NCBI GenBank assembly: GCA_025345505.1
Contig: JANVCC010000021.1
Coordinates: 31,067,365-31,131,364 of the forward strand
Source: Todiramphus chloris collaris
Lineage: Eukaryota > Chordata > Aves > Coraciiformes > Alcedinidae
DNA: 64,000 nt
Direction of reading: 5' to 3'
Both the position numbers and the translations under genes were made by a program. The notes under the pieces are model-generated. The model ran no database searches. It was not told the DNA's origin and saw only the letters and a list, made by a program, of their open reading frames with translations. The stretch's first letter is position 1. Every line of letters starts with the position of its first letter. Below, piece after piece: positions 1-12,346 of this stretch.

Positions 1-380
1 CAATCCAGTTTCAAAGGTGCCTAGCAGAGGGGTATAATCACTTCCCTCAACTTGATTATGTTTTCACTAACGCATCCAATATGTGATTAGTTTTCATTGC
101 TGCAAAGATGTACTCATGACCTATGTTTAGTTCATTGCCCACCAGGACCTCTATATCCCTTCTTGTGAATTTGGTCCTTAAATAGTCCCCAGTCAGCCCT
201 ACCGTGTGGGGTTTTGGGGGATTACATAGGGGACTTTTTGTTCACTTAGTTTTGTGAGATTCCTGTCAACCCATGCCTGTAGTATATTGAGATACCTCTA
301 AATTACAACCGTTGCTTCTTGCATATTAGCTGTCCCCCCAAGTTTGAAAATCACTTATGGCATTGATGAAAGCGTATTCT
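1..380 (-). mobile_element. CR1 LINE fragment, old, runs off the left edge
   Basis: Read on the minus strand this matches the C-terminal part of CR1 ORF2. On the plus strand it shows the diverged reverse-complement landmarks in the right order: the 'cagaggggtataatcacttc' block at about 27-46, the 'gctgcaaagatgtactcatg' block at about 99-118, and 'ccaccaggacctctatatcc' at about 139-158. Many indels and substitutions leave no useful open frame, so this is one of the older CR1 copies here. The 3' end lies outside the window. The right boundary is approximate, because similarity fades after about 340. Confidence 0.65.
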
Positions 381-2193
381 ATGCTGTTGCATAATGCAAT
401 ATGTCAGGTGCAGCCTCGTGCCTCAGTTTTAAGTTACAGCTATTTCATAAATCCAATTTGTTTCTAAATAAGAATGTTGGAACCTTTTGGTCCTCTTTTA
501 ATTAATTCCTTAATATTAGAAAAAAATGAAGTGCAATAGCACAATGGAAAACATTTATTTCCCCAGCATGGTACTAATATGACAGTATATGCAATTGTTT
601 TACTCATCCTGATGCATTCAAATATAATATTCTGACCAAATTTCAGTTCCTGATTGGGACCAAAATGGTTAAGGTGTAAATATTTTTCACAGGTTTTCTG
701 ACATACTTGTAGACTTGACACAGATTTTATGTATGGACATTTGATTATTTACCAGACCCACTAAAAGGTGGGAAATAGCATTTTGACTGAGTTGGCAAGT
801 AGAGCAACTTATTAATATAGATAAGACAGAAGATGTCTATTTTACGTGGATTCAAGGCAGCCCAGAGAAGTTCATGAAAAAGAAATAAATGCAGCTACAT
901 GAAACTACCAGAAACTCCCTTCTAGATGAGGAAGTCCTTGAACTCAATATTGTTAGAGGTTATAAGTATACTTGGAAGAAATATTACTAAGTTTTTCCTC
1001 ATCTTACACTCTTTTTCCTTGGCATCTGCTTTTGAATTCTGTTAGAGACAAGACACAGTGGGCTGAATGAACCTTTGATCCACATTGGTAAGCCTCTTAT
1101 GTTCCTAGCTGGAAGTCAGAAAACAGAAATGGACTTCCAGCTTTAACTTCCACTATAGAAACTTTTTTTTTTTTTTAAAGAAACATTGAAGAGCAGATTG
1201 AACCTCCTGTATGTTCTCCAGTGTGTACTTTCTTATCATTTTCAACAGCAAATTTCTCATGTGGGCAAAAAAACCTTCTATGTTTTAAGTGTAGAAGTCT
1301 AGTGTGAGGAGTGAAACACTTAGCATGACTTAGGCCTAGTTAGCACAGCCCTTGGCATAATACCATGAACATTTTTTTTGTTGTAGTAGAAACAGATGAA
1401 ATTTGATCAACCATGGCAAATGACAGGGTAGTTCTAGTGTGCTCAAGGAAATGGTAAACCAAGCAATGCAAACAACCTGTTGATAATCAAGAAGTGCAAC
1501 AATCAGAAAGGTCTGGAACAAGGGGATTGAGTGCCAACAACAGGAACAGCAAATCTGGGAGTGGTGACACCATTTGAACAGGCTATCCTAAAATTAAGGC
1601 CACTTAGGAATACTGAGATAGAAAAGAGGTTCTAGAAGAAACTAGGTGGAGGGAAAATCCACAGCCCTGATCCAGGATCCAGGATCATCTCTGTAACCTC
1701 CAGGGAATACAAGGAAACAAAAAAAGACCAGTGGACCCCATGGTGCTGCCCGATGTCTATGCACAGTACAGCTGGTACTGCAACACTGACCCATCCAACC
1801 TCACTCCAGGACTGTGCCACTTCCTGTAGAACAGGAAGAACACACAAGAAAACATTGCAGTAGACCTGACTTCTTTCCCTCACTGAACCATCTCTGCCAT
1901 GGCACAGGAAAGTAATGATATTTGTAAAATTACACATATCTGTGACTAAAGTGCTTTAATATCCAAGTCCATTTATCTTCCAAAATGTCATTTGGTCTTA
2001 AACCATGATAAGCAAAAATAAACAGCTCCTACAGATCCTCTGTATTCACGTATACAAAAAATTAATAGATCAAGGGAGTAGACTATAGACTATATCAGAC
2101 AACAATGTGGAGTGGACAAGAGGGGAAATATAATGGTACCATTTCCAGCATGGCTGGTTTTTTTTATGTAATACCAGGCTAAAAACTGTCCTT
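381..2193. other. Unassigned AT-rich interval with a GC-richer patch
   Basis: No gene or recognisable repeat was found. A GC-richer patch at about 1632-1937 has a 101-codon minus-strand open frame with no domain or motif I recognise. A 12-base T run lies near 1146. The patch could be an unidentified old repeat. Confidence 0.4.
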
Positions 2194-2911
2194 AGAATCA
2201 TAGAATTGTCAGGGTTGGAAGGGACCTTAAAGATCACCAAGTTCCAACCCACTGGCCATGGGCAGGGACACCTCCCACTAGAGCAGGTTGCTCAGAGCCC
2301 CAACCAGCCTGGTCTTAAAAACTTAAAAAAGGATGGTGCTTCCACCACCTCTCTGGACAACCTGTTCCAGTGTCTCACCACCCTCATGGGGAAGAAATTC
2401 TTCCTAATGTCTAACCTGAATCAACCTATCTCTAGTTTTAATCCATTCCCTCTAGTCCTGTCACTGCCCGACAGCCTAAAAAGTCCCTCACCAGCTTTCT
2501 TGTAGGCCCCCTTCAGATACTGGAAGGGCACAATAAGGTCTCCCCAGAGCCTTCTCTTTTCCAGGCTGAACAACCCCAACTCTTTCAGTCTGTCCTCATA
2601 GGAGAGGTGCTCCAGCCCTCTGATCATCCTCATGGCCCTTCTCTGGACACGTTCCAGCACATCCACATCCTTCCTGTAAAAGGGACTCCAGAACTGGACG
2701 CGGTACTCCAGGTGACGTCTCACGAGAGTGGAGTAGACGGGGAGAATCACCTCCCTCAAACTGACAGCCACACTTCTCTGGGCTGCAAGAGCACACTGAT
2801 GGCTCATGTTGACCTTCTCATCAACCAGCACTCCCAAGTCCTTTTCTTCAGGGCTGCTCTCAAGCCAGTCACTGCCCAGCCTATATTGGTGCTTGGTATT
2901 GCTCCAACTCC
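2194..2911 (-). mobile_element. CR1 LINE, 5'-truncated, 3' end intact
   Basis: The left end carries the reverse complement of the CR1 3' terminus (agaatcatagaattgtcagg), followed by the usual ggttggaagggacc block. The element therefore runs right to left, with its 3' end at about 2194. It continues through the 3' UTR and the last part of ORF2 and stops abruptly near 2911, the usual 5' truncation of target-primed reverse transcription. It is among the better preserved CR1 copies in the window. Confidence 0.93.
2421..2837 (-). pseudogene. CR1 ORF2 C-terminal remnant
   Basis: An open frame of 138 codons inside the CR1 at 2194-2911. It encodes the region downstream of the reverse transcriptase fingers and palm. 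Typical CR1 strings are visible: [36 protein letters not shown] and [14 protein letters not shown], and [13 protein letters not shown] near the end. The catalytic ADD box and the endonuclease are absent because of 5' truncation, so no active protein is expected. The methionine at the start is incidental, since the element's frame would continue upstream. The product would be a non-functional piece of a LINE polyprotein that normally copies its own RNA at nicked chromosomal DNA. Confidence 0.9.
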
Positions 2912-5900
2912 ATATATCTTCCCTCTATTCTATTTCCATAGCACTTTCACGTATGACCATTGCATGACTGGTCAAACAATTCTTTAGAAGCCTACAAATG
3001 ATTGGAACAAGCTTTATGAAAATTCTCTGCCACCAAAGTATCACTAAGGAACTTTCTAGTTATAAAATGGATGCAACTGGCAATTAAGTCGATTCAAGCT
3101 GCTTTTGTCTTACTACAACAAATGCTTGTTAGGTTTCAGATACGCTATATGCAAACTAAACTTAGTAGACAGTCTAATCTACCATACAGAAAATTGCAGC
3201 TGAACATGTGGGAGGGAAGGAAAACTGTGTGAAACTAAGACGCTTTCTGTACATGTTTTATAACATTCACTAACCCCTCTCCCTCCCAAAACCAAACAAA
3301 ACCACACAGTCTTAGCTAGTATTTTGCTTCTCAAATATCAGTTAATTCCTTTTTCTATGAAAAGCAACATGATCTAATCCTATAGTTCTCATTTATGTAA
3401 AATCCTGTTTAAACACTTAATCTTTCTGCGTATTGATTATTTGTGAACACTTTATTTCAAATGAAATAGAAGGTAATTTGCAAGACTGGGAATTTGCATC
3501 TTATTCAACCTTCCAGATCTACTGCTTATTGTATGACTACTTCAAGAACTTCTTTATTATCTTACTCCTCATAGTTATATTAAAAATATGAACTGTGTAT
3601 GTAGCTTTTGGAGGCACTGACCTCAGTTTGCATGCAATAAATAATGAACTGTTGAATGGGTATTATTTGGTGTGCAAAATTACCTTATTAGGTTGATATT
3701 GAGCTACCTGTGATTTTGCTAACTGCATGCACATTCAGTGCTGTTGTAACATAAAGGTATTTGTCAATACCTAGTTCTTTGGAGGAAAAGAATGAGACTT
3801 AATCAGGTTCTTGTGGATAATGTCATTTTGGGCAGGGCAGGTCATTCTCTGCCATTCTCATGAGCAAAGAGAATAAAGGGATGCAGACTGCATTTTAAAG
3901 AGAAAGTACTGAAACAATTTAAGCAATTAATAGTTCTATTTCATCTCTTTTATGCTTATTTATTTATTTATTCTAATTACCACTTCCAGTGCTGTTTGGC
4001 TATTTTACTTTGCTTTATTCCATTTGAGGGTATCTGGAGGAAAGCAGAAAGTAAGAAAGAGGAGATGGAATATGGGATTTCTGGTGGCTGCATCATGCAC
4101 ACTGATAAGAGTATCATTCTGAAATAAATTCCTTCAGAATGATGAGGTGAGGTGATTTCTGTCCTCTTCAAAGTCCATAAAATGAAGTCAGAGCAGCTAC
4201 TGGCCACTCACTATAGCATAATCATCTTCCATTTTTCTTATGACAATTCTCTGTGTAAGCGTGTTCTTAGATTCCAGATCATGTTTTCATTTAATTATCT
4301 TTTCTGGTTACTTAAAAAACATTGAAAATGTGAAGACATGACAGGTAAGACATTTGAAGAATATGAAATAACTTTGGAGAAATGTTATTTTTCCCATCTA
4401 CTTCAACAAACTCTGCTCTTGTACCTAGTAGGAAAGACAAGGAAACAAAAAAACCAATAAATCAATCAAACAAAAAACCTCACACTAATTTCAAAGAACA
4501 TGAAAAAAAGAATGGAGAGGATATTACAAATATCTGTAATTGTGGTGAGTGTGCTAGTTCAATGTAGCATTGGATTCGGAAACATTTACATCTCTTTACT
4601 TCATCTGAGAAGGACACAGAGCTATGGGATCCATTAGTTTGGTCCATCTAGGGAAACCAAAGTGAAGAAATGGACTTGTGGTATAACAAATTCTTTACCA
4701 AACATGAACTTGCTAAGATCATAAGCCATCCAGCAAATCCCAGCAAGGACAAAGCTCCTAAAAACCCATAACCTGATGTGTAGTACCTTGGCGGTGGAAC
4801 ATACTTTATGCTTCAAGATTATTGCTTTCCTGAGTCTCCTGATGCCTCAATAGCATGAATAAATGAGATCTGATATTAGAAAAGGTTGTGTAAGTATTCA
4901 ATTTCCTTTGCTGTGCTTATTCTGACACAGTTGTAGATTTCTTTTTAAAGATTGCTTTAGACTTGCTTGTTGTTTGAGATTTCAGTGCTGCTATTTTATC
5001 TTTTTTTTCCAAAAAATTATGGAAAGATGTGAGAGAAGGGAGCTAGTTACTGAAAAGCAGTTCTGTATATACAGCAAAAATTATATATGTTTAATGACGT
5101 CGTCAGTTAATGCAAAGAACAAATCTTTAAATTTTACATAGCAGGGGGACAAATATATTCAAAAAGGAGTTAGTGTGACCAACTACTTTCTGTTTCAGCC
5201 TGTCCTAGGACTGACACTAAAACTGTTTATTCGTCATTCTTAATATGGAAGAAAAAATAGAAAGCTAATAGCTTAATGTACAACAAACTGATAACATTTA
5301 ATACGTAATTTTAACTTCTTGTTGTAGGTGGCATGAGCATAATATAGTGTTTTCAGATTTTTTTTCATATATTTTTAGCAGGAAATACAGATTCTAGCAG
5401 TGAATCTATTCAATTTACTTAGTTGTTTTACCCATAAGAAGATAACACTTTAAAATAACTTTATCCATCTCCTTTATTAGGGTTTCAGTTTTGGTGGAGG
5501 GTTCTAAAACTTTATAACTCTTGTAACCACCTAGCTTCATAGATGTTATTCCTGAATTCTTATATTGTGTATAACGTACAGACCCACAAAAAGCAATAAT
5601 GGCTGCCTTTAAGTTGTTTGTTTGAAATTATTCTGGGAAAGAAAAAAAACCTTCTTGATTTAACCTTCAAAATCCTTTTAAAGAACTGTCAAAACACCAG
5701 AACTTTTAAAGGCTTCTATTCATAGAATTTTACTACTTAAATGCTTGGTGAGCACACCAAAACATAGTCCTTGTGTCACCTTGTAGCCCCCTTGTTAACC
5801 TTCTCTTTTATTAGAAAATTCTTTAATGGAATTTTTGGGGCACCTTTTTTAAAAAAGAAAACATCAGTAACACACTGAATGTATAACAAATATGTTTAAG

Positions 5901-6748
5901 TGCACCTTGTGTCAGCTTTGTAAATGATATATAAATAAAATCACACCTTAACTTTCATAATTTCTTTTTCTCTAGATGGCTCAGTGTATACAAGTGTCTT
6001 GCTGGCGATGCTCAGGGGATGTAGGTTGTAATATAGATAACTAAACTTTAAATCCTGATCATGTGGACTATTTTAAGATGCACCTTGCTGACACATTCAT
6101 ACACATTTCATTGCAGTATTCTGCTTTTACACATACTTTAGTATCATATTAATCCCCTTATATCTAGAGTATTTAATGGGATAAAAGATAAAAGAGACAG
6201 CATAGTATTACAGGTAGATAAAAACACCAGTGCACTTTGCAGATGGGGTCATAAAATGTTCTCAGAGGATCTTGACTCAAAGCTACCATCTGTTTTTACT
6301 GAAGTTTAATACATACGTGTTATACAGTCACTTCACAAATAAAACACAAGACATCTTACAAGTTTTCAATGTTCAAAACGAAGCCATACAGAACAGTTCA
6401 TTTGTATTTACAATTCACAAAAAAAAACCCCAAAAAAACCCAAGTAGTCAATCTCTCTGACCTTGCAAATCATCTAGAAGGCAACATTTTAAAGCAAATT
6501 TTTGAAATTTTGTGGTAACATAGTCAGATCACTCCAGTTATAAATAACAGGAGTTGTTATGATGGAAAATAGAGCCCACAGTTTGATTGGTTTGGATAAA
6601 ACACAGACAGCATGAACACTCAAAGTTTTAGTAATTTTATCCTGTCTCTTCAATCAGCCTAGCACGGATCAGTTCTACTGCCTGCTCTATTACATTGTTC
6701 ATTAGGCAAAAGTTGCTAACATTCAGCGGTGTTGCCTGGAGGAAGGGA

Positions 6749-6767
6749 TTTTTTTTTTTTTTTTTTT
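6749..6767. repeat. Poly-T tract (T19)
   Basis: An uninterrupted run of 19 T followed by CAAAAAAATC. No polyadenylation signal or transposon was recognised next to it. Confidence 0.9.
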
Positions 6768-8039
6768 CAAAAAAATCTACAACACTCTTCCTTTTCTCAA
6801 CATAACACTAGCATTAAATGAGCATTCTCAGATGTTTATTTTTGTCTTTTAGCATATCTACTGGTAATGTCTTCTTTCTCCTATAACTTTCTTCTTTCTA
6901 GAATAGGACACATACTTTATGGGTAGTCCCAGTATTTACAGTGAGATTGCACACAAATTTTTACACTGCATTAATAGAAAATGGTAGAAAATAACAAGAC
7001 CATCTTAAATAGCAAGGAAGGGCATATTTAAAGCTTATTAAATGTTCTTGAAAAGAAAAAACTTTGTGAACTGACCATGGGACACTGTGATCAGTGAAAG
7101 TGTTAGAGCCGCGTCAGGCATAGCACTGAACACCGTATTTACAAACTCAGTCATAATAAAGGTGAATTAACCAGGGCACAGTCTCATATTTCTTTCAGAA
7201 CACTAGCAAAAACGTAGCTCATGTTGCACTGGTGCTGCAAATATGAGTTGTTAATAGGTTGGAAAACAGTTACAATAAGAAGCATTTCAAGTTAGAAAAG
7301 GGGAAAAGCAAAATAAAACCCAGAAAGGGCTGTTACATGCAAGCAGAAGATGTAGGAGAGTGAAAGAAGAACACAGCATATTGAATATGACTTGAGCTTC
7401 TCATAACTGGAGATTACTTCTTGTTATGTGTTGGTAGAAGAGGAAAATCTGTTAGTTATGAGCTTAATGGAGGGTGCAGAACAAATGAAGCAGGGGAATA
7501 ATTATGTCACATGTACCAGAAGAGTAGAACAGTCTAGAAGGAAAATGAGGATGAAAGCAATCTTTAAAGTTCATGTATTCTCTCTCTTTGTCTGAAATTA
7601 TATTCCTGTATAAGGTACCTATATTCCCTACAAATATCTGTGAAACATTTTAAAAATACCTTTACTACTGGAGATTTCATAACGTAGCCAAACAACCTGC
7701 TCTTTGCTTAACTACATTTCAAATTGGAAAATGTGTTTTCTAATGCTAATTTTGTGTACTTTTTGCTGTATTTTGAGATCATTATGTTTTGTTCTGTGCA
7801 AAATATACATTAAATATGATTTATTCCTTTTCTCTGTGTAGTTCCCCTTAACTCATTAAAATATCATTGGCAAGGCATTGGCATCATCCAAATCATTAAG
7901 GAAAATACTAAGTAATCTAGGCAATTGGCAATAATAGGAAGATTATTCTTAATCTTAAAAACATTAAGATGTTCAGATATCTTGAAAATGTCAAGAAGTC
8001 TGAATGACTATCCAGTGGAAAGAAAGGATTCATAAAAAG

Positions 8040-8076
8040 AAAAAAAAAAAAAAAAAACCAAAAAAAACCCCAGAAA
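8040..8076. repeat. A-rich low-complexity tract
   Basis: A run of 18 A, then A-rich sequence interrupted by C. No transposon tail was recognised. Confidence 0.85.
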
Positions 8077-9251
8077 GTAATTATTTGGGTTAGATGAGAC
8101 TGGTAAGATGTATTTTATTGTCCTGAGTTAGAACTGAAGTGTTGAGGATGGCAACAACCTTGGAGAAGGAAGCGACATGGGTGAGAAGAGAAAATAACTG
8201 TAAAGAAAAGATTATTGAAACAGGAGCTGCAGGAAAGAAAGGGAATAAGAAATTAATATGTAATCAAGAAGTTAAATTTAAGCTGATAGCATGAACCAAG
8301 ATGAGATAGAGACTAAAAGAGGGAGAGGCTGAGATATTACAATAACACCATATATTCAGATACTTTAAGAAGAATTAATCACTCTCAAAAAGTATTCAAA
8401 ACAAGTGGAGTTGTCTTAGAACAGAACCTTTCATGTTCTTTCATTACCTGGTTACTATTTTTGAATGTACATTTTCACAGTACAAATTGAGAAGCTGAAA
8501 TTGTATCTTCCCCTTAGTGTAATTAGTTTTATAATTTAGTACCTTTCCTTATTAGTAACTCCACTGAAACAACAGGTAGCTATTTCATGAAAATAAACAT
8601 ATGATTATTTATGTAGTACATACAATGCATAAAATTAAAAAAATTAAGGTTGTGAACTTCCAACATCTGCACTCTGCTTCAACATGATTTTCTGTCTAAC
8701 TACCAGAGCAAATGACTGTTCACCTACACTGACCTTCTACGCAGCCCACTTACTGTCTACCCTTAGATCCAGCTGCTAGCATTAAAAAGATGATACTTAA
8801 ATATTGCTAACGAAAACTTACCACTCCTTTGAGCAGTCTTTCAAACAGGCAATATAATGTTGAGTCTTAATTATTTTTAAGATCCTGCTGATTTTTTACA
8901 GAGACTACCAATGCCTTTAAAACAAGGTAGATTTGTTCCTTACCTTATAAACATTCAATCTGTCATTTGAAAATAAATCTGATTTATTCTCATAATACTT
9001 TAGGAGCAAGGACTGTATAGATTCTTGACACTTTTTATGTCAAACAAACTTTTCACTGCTACAACACAAACCTCAGAATACTATTACTGTTGATGATTGT
9101 TTACTTTGTGCGTTCTGATCATGGTTGGGGGACTGGAGGCTGAGAAAAGACAGCAGAATTTTTCCATTAACAAAGAAGTGAAAATTAACTTTTAATTGTA
9201 GGAACAGGATCTCTCAGAAAAGATAATTTGCTTTCCTTATATAATGTTTTG

Positions 9252-9475
9252 TGTTCGAAGGGACATTAAAGTCATCTAGTCCAAACCCCTGCCATGGACA
9301 GGGACATCTTTAACTAGATCAGGTTGCTCAGACCCCCATCCAGCCTGACCTTGAATGTTTCCAGGGATGAGGCATCCGTCACATTTCTGGGCAACTCATA
9401 GTAAAAAAATTTCTTAGACCTTTTATGAATTTATCCTCATTTAATTTAAAACCATTACCTCTTTTCCTGTCTCAA
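9252..9475 (-). mobile_element. CR1 LINE 3' fragment, diverged
   Basis: The plus strand reads as a degraded reverse complement of the CR1 3' region: 'aagggacattaaagtcatct', then 'aaacccctgccatggacagg' and 'agatcaggttgctcagaccc'. It continues through the 'gggcaactc' block and a decayed stretch ending near 'ccattacctcttttcctgtc'. The terminal 8-bp repeat is not recognisable. No open frame survives. It is older than the copies at 2.2 and 11.5 kb. Confidence 0.85.
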
Positions 9476-11536
9476 CAGCGGCTCTCAGCTTACTGCTGGA
9501 ATGATAAATGATATAAATGATGAGAGATTTTTATTTATCTAACACCTCATCAGCTAATTTGTGGAATAGAAGCTGCATTTGGAGTATGGTGTCAGCTCCT
9601 CCCCATGCATACTGTGCTCCTGTTAACTGTGCTAAACTCCTACAGTTCTGTGGTCATGAGAGAAAAAAGCAGTCCTGGAAGTTAGTTGGCTAAGAAACTG
9701 TAAAACAATATCTGTAACACAGCCCTGAAGTCTGTTTCTCGAAAGCATAAGAACTTACTTCATAGGTAAGTATCTTATAAATATTGTCAGTCTGTATTAG
9801 ACTGATATAATATATGTATTCTGCTTATATTCTTATCTCAAAAGTATTGTTAAATTGTTCCATGTTCACCTTAGGAAAGTGACATACAAAAGATTGTTTC
9901 ATTATAAAACTTAAGTTCCATTACAAGGGTTCAGAGGAAAAAAAAAGTCAAAATATTTTCTCTGAACTTAACAAATACCTGTATACATGTTTATATACAT
10001 AATAATATGCATACCCACACCTGAGTGGATATCATCTATAAGAACAAATCAACATGAAGTAGAAATAAAAGACAGTCTGTTGAGTAAATATTGTCTTTGT
10101 TTTGATAATCAACCTAAGAAATGTACTTTAGCACCTTGTTTTTCAACAGTTCATTTGGAGTGATTTTATCTACTGTGCACCTTCCATTCAGAGTAATATT
10201 TAACTCAGTTGTTTACTCCAGAAGGGAATTATTTACTGTTGAAGCTAGTGTGCTATGAGAGATTTCCCCAACTTTATTTCATTTTTGCCCATCTAGACAA
10301 GAACTCCTATATTTTATGTTAACTCCCTGTCTCCCTGTGTTTGTACTACATGTCTCAGGGGGAGGCAGGGAGGGAGGCAGGGGTAAAACAGGACCATTTC
10401 TTGTAATGCAGGTGTTAACCATGTCGAGCCCTATTGAGATAAGAAAGATGCAGACATTACCTGAAGCTGTGGCTGTGTATTCCTTCCATAAGTCAGCACT
10501 TCATCTTCTTATTGCTTCTCATCTTTCTAAAATTCCTGGTAGTAAACAGGGTAAGTGTGGAATAAATTCATCTAGTCATGAAGAAAAAAACCACAGAAAA
10601 GATACTGTATGCACAATTTTTAGTTTTTGTTTGAATTTGAAGTCTCCAAGGAGCACCTCGTATTCTAACATCATTCCTGAGATACCGTATTTTTTCTATC
10701 ATCTTTATATTATTTACATATCACACAGGAAAAAAAAAAATAGACTCTGAAACATGTATATACACGCACATAGGTATATGTTTTCTTTCTTACCTCTTCT
10801 GCTTATATACATGAGAAGGATGTTGCATGTTAACTATTGTCTTTAATGACTGCAATAACTTCAGAATTTATATTGGCTTTTTCCTGAACAGGCATATTTA
10901 GTAGAGCTTTTTGACCAATTCTTATGGGAATATATTAGCTTTGATTGTAGAAAAGGAACAATTCCACTCTTAACTGCCATGGTGTTTGAATGTTCTCCTA
11001 ATACAGTGCATTTCCCTGATGTATACTGAATCCATCAGAACATTCCAGTTAGGTTGTCTGAAAGTCACACTGAGAAGCATATAATTTGGATTTACCACAT
11101 CAGAATACAGTAATCCAGTAAAGCATAAGAGCACAGGTAACCAGAACGTTCACAACAAAACCACAGGTCCCCTGGTACGAACAACCGCTTATAGACTTTG
11201 AAAGTGCGTATTACTGTTAAGGACAATCCATTCAAAAAGACCCAGAACCCCAGTCATTTGGATCTGTTCCACAAGTTAACAAAACCATCACTTTCATAAT
11301 CTTGTTTCTATGGAGAGGAACAGAAGTGGATATTTTGAGTTTATTTTTTACCTGTTTCTTCTCACAGCTAAGTAGAAATATAAATACATAAATATTTATT
11401 TATTTACTTATGGAAAACTTTGGTCTCATAGAAAAAGAATTAATCCAATGGAAGAAGAAAACACATTTTCATGAAACAAAATATGTCCTTCCCACTCAGC
11501 TTTTAGTGCCGTAGTTCATTCCTTGATTCTGTATGA
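9476..11536. other. AT-rich interval, no gene seen
   Basis: No transposon or gene was recognised. A 144-codon plus-strand open frame at 10316-10750 has low-complexity composition (a Gly/Arg/Glu-rich stretch from GGGAGG repeats and a lysine-rich end from an A run). It has no recognisable domain and is treated as chance. Confidence 0.45.
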
Positions 11537-12312
11537 ATCAGAGAATCTCACAGAATCACAGAATGTTAGGCATTGGAAGGGAACTCAAAAGATCATCTAC
11601 TCCAACACCCCTGCCTAGATCAGCTCACATAGGAATGTGTCCAGGCTGGTTTTGAACGTCTCTAGAGAAGTGGACTCCATAACTTCTCTGGGCAGCCTGT
11701 TCCAGTGCTCTGTCACCCTCACTGTGAAAAAGTTTTTCCTTATGTTTACCCGAAACCTCCTGTGCTCCAGCTTATACCCATTACCCCTTGTTCTATCACT
11801 GCATGTCAATAAGAGCCTGGCTCCATCCTCCTGACACTTGCCTTTTATGTATTTATAGACATTAATAAGGTCACCCCTCAGTCTCCTTTTCTCCAGGCTA
11901 AAAAGACCCAGGTCTCGCAGCCTCTCCTCATATGGGAGATGCTCCACTCCCTTAATCATCTTAATGTCTTTGCACTGTACTCTCTCCAGTAGCTCCCTGT
12001 CTTTCTTGAACTGGGGTGCCCAGAACTGGATACAGCACTCCAGGTGGGGCCTCACCAGTGCAGAGTAGAAGGGGAGGATAACCTCCCTCGACCTGCTGGC
12101 CATGCTCTGCTTAATGCATCCCAGGATGCCATTGTCCTTCTCGTCTGCAAGGTCTCATTGTTGGCTCATGGTCATCCTCTTGTCCACCATGCCTCCTAGA
12201 TCTTTTTCCCCAGAGCTGCTCTCCAACATATCAGCCCCCAACCTGTACTGATACATGGGGTTGTTCTTCCCCAGATGCAGTACTTTACACTTGCCCTTGT
12301 TGAAATTGAAGG
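11537..12312 (-). mobile_element. CR1 LINE, 5'-truncated, with terminal repeat array
   Basis: The left end shows several tandem copies of the CR1 terminal octamer in reverse complement (units like CAGAATCA at 11537-11562), then the ggaagggaact block. The element extends rightward through the C-terminal part of ORF2 to the 'cttgcccttgttgaaattga' motif and then stops at an A-rich stretch. Two minus-strand reading frames (11615-12103 and 12155-12346) cover it, so at least one frameshift separates them. Confidence 0.93.
11615..12103 (-). pseudogene. CR1 ORF2 C-terminal remnant
   Basis: A frame of 162 codons encoding the end of CR1 ORF2. Visible strings include [72 protein letters not shown] and [12 protein letters not shown] near the C-terminus. 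This is the longest intact stretch of this domain on any CR1 in the window together with 52620-53168, and it reaches the natural ORF2 end. The reverse transcriptase catalytic core lies upstream and is missing. The preceding segment (12155-12346) is in another frame. Confidence 0.9.
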
Positions 12313-12346
12313 AAAAAGAAAAAAAAAAACAACAAACAGACAACAC
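12155..12346 (-). pseudogene. CR1 ORF2 fragment upstream of the frameshift
   Basis: A short frame in the same CR1. It includes FNKGKCKVLHLGKNNPMYQY and SSSGEKDLGGMVDKRMTMSQ, the segment that precedes the 'SREVILP' region in CR1 ORF2. It is out of frame with 11615-12103, which records a frameshift near 12104-12154. The first residues come from flanking A-rich DNA and are not CR1. Confidence 0.85.

Larger units (their letters stand above)
2912..9251. other. AT-rich interval, no gene seen
   Basis: No coding pattern, RNA gene or recognisable transposon was found. It contains short homopolymers, including T19 at 6749-6767 and an A18 run at 8040-8057. Open frames stay below about 80 codons and show no domain. 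It could be intronic or intergenic. Confidence 0.5.

Noticed and set aside
10316..10750. 144-codon plus-strand frame
   Set aside because: Low-complexity composition from GGGAGG repeats and an A run, no domain, no supporting splice or promoter signals.
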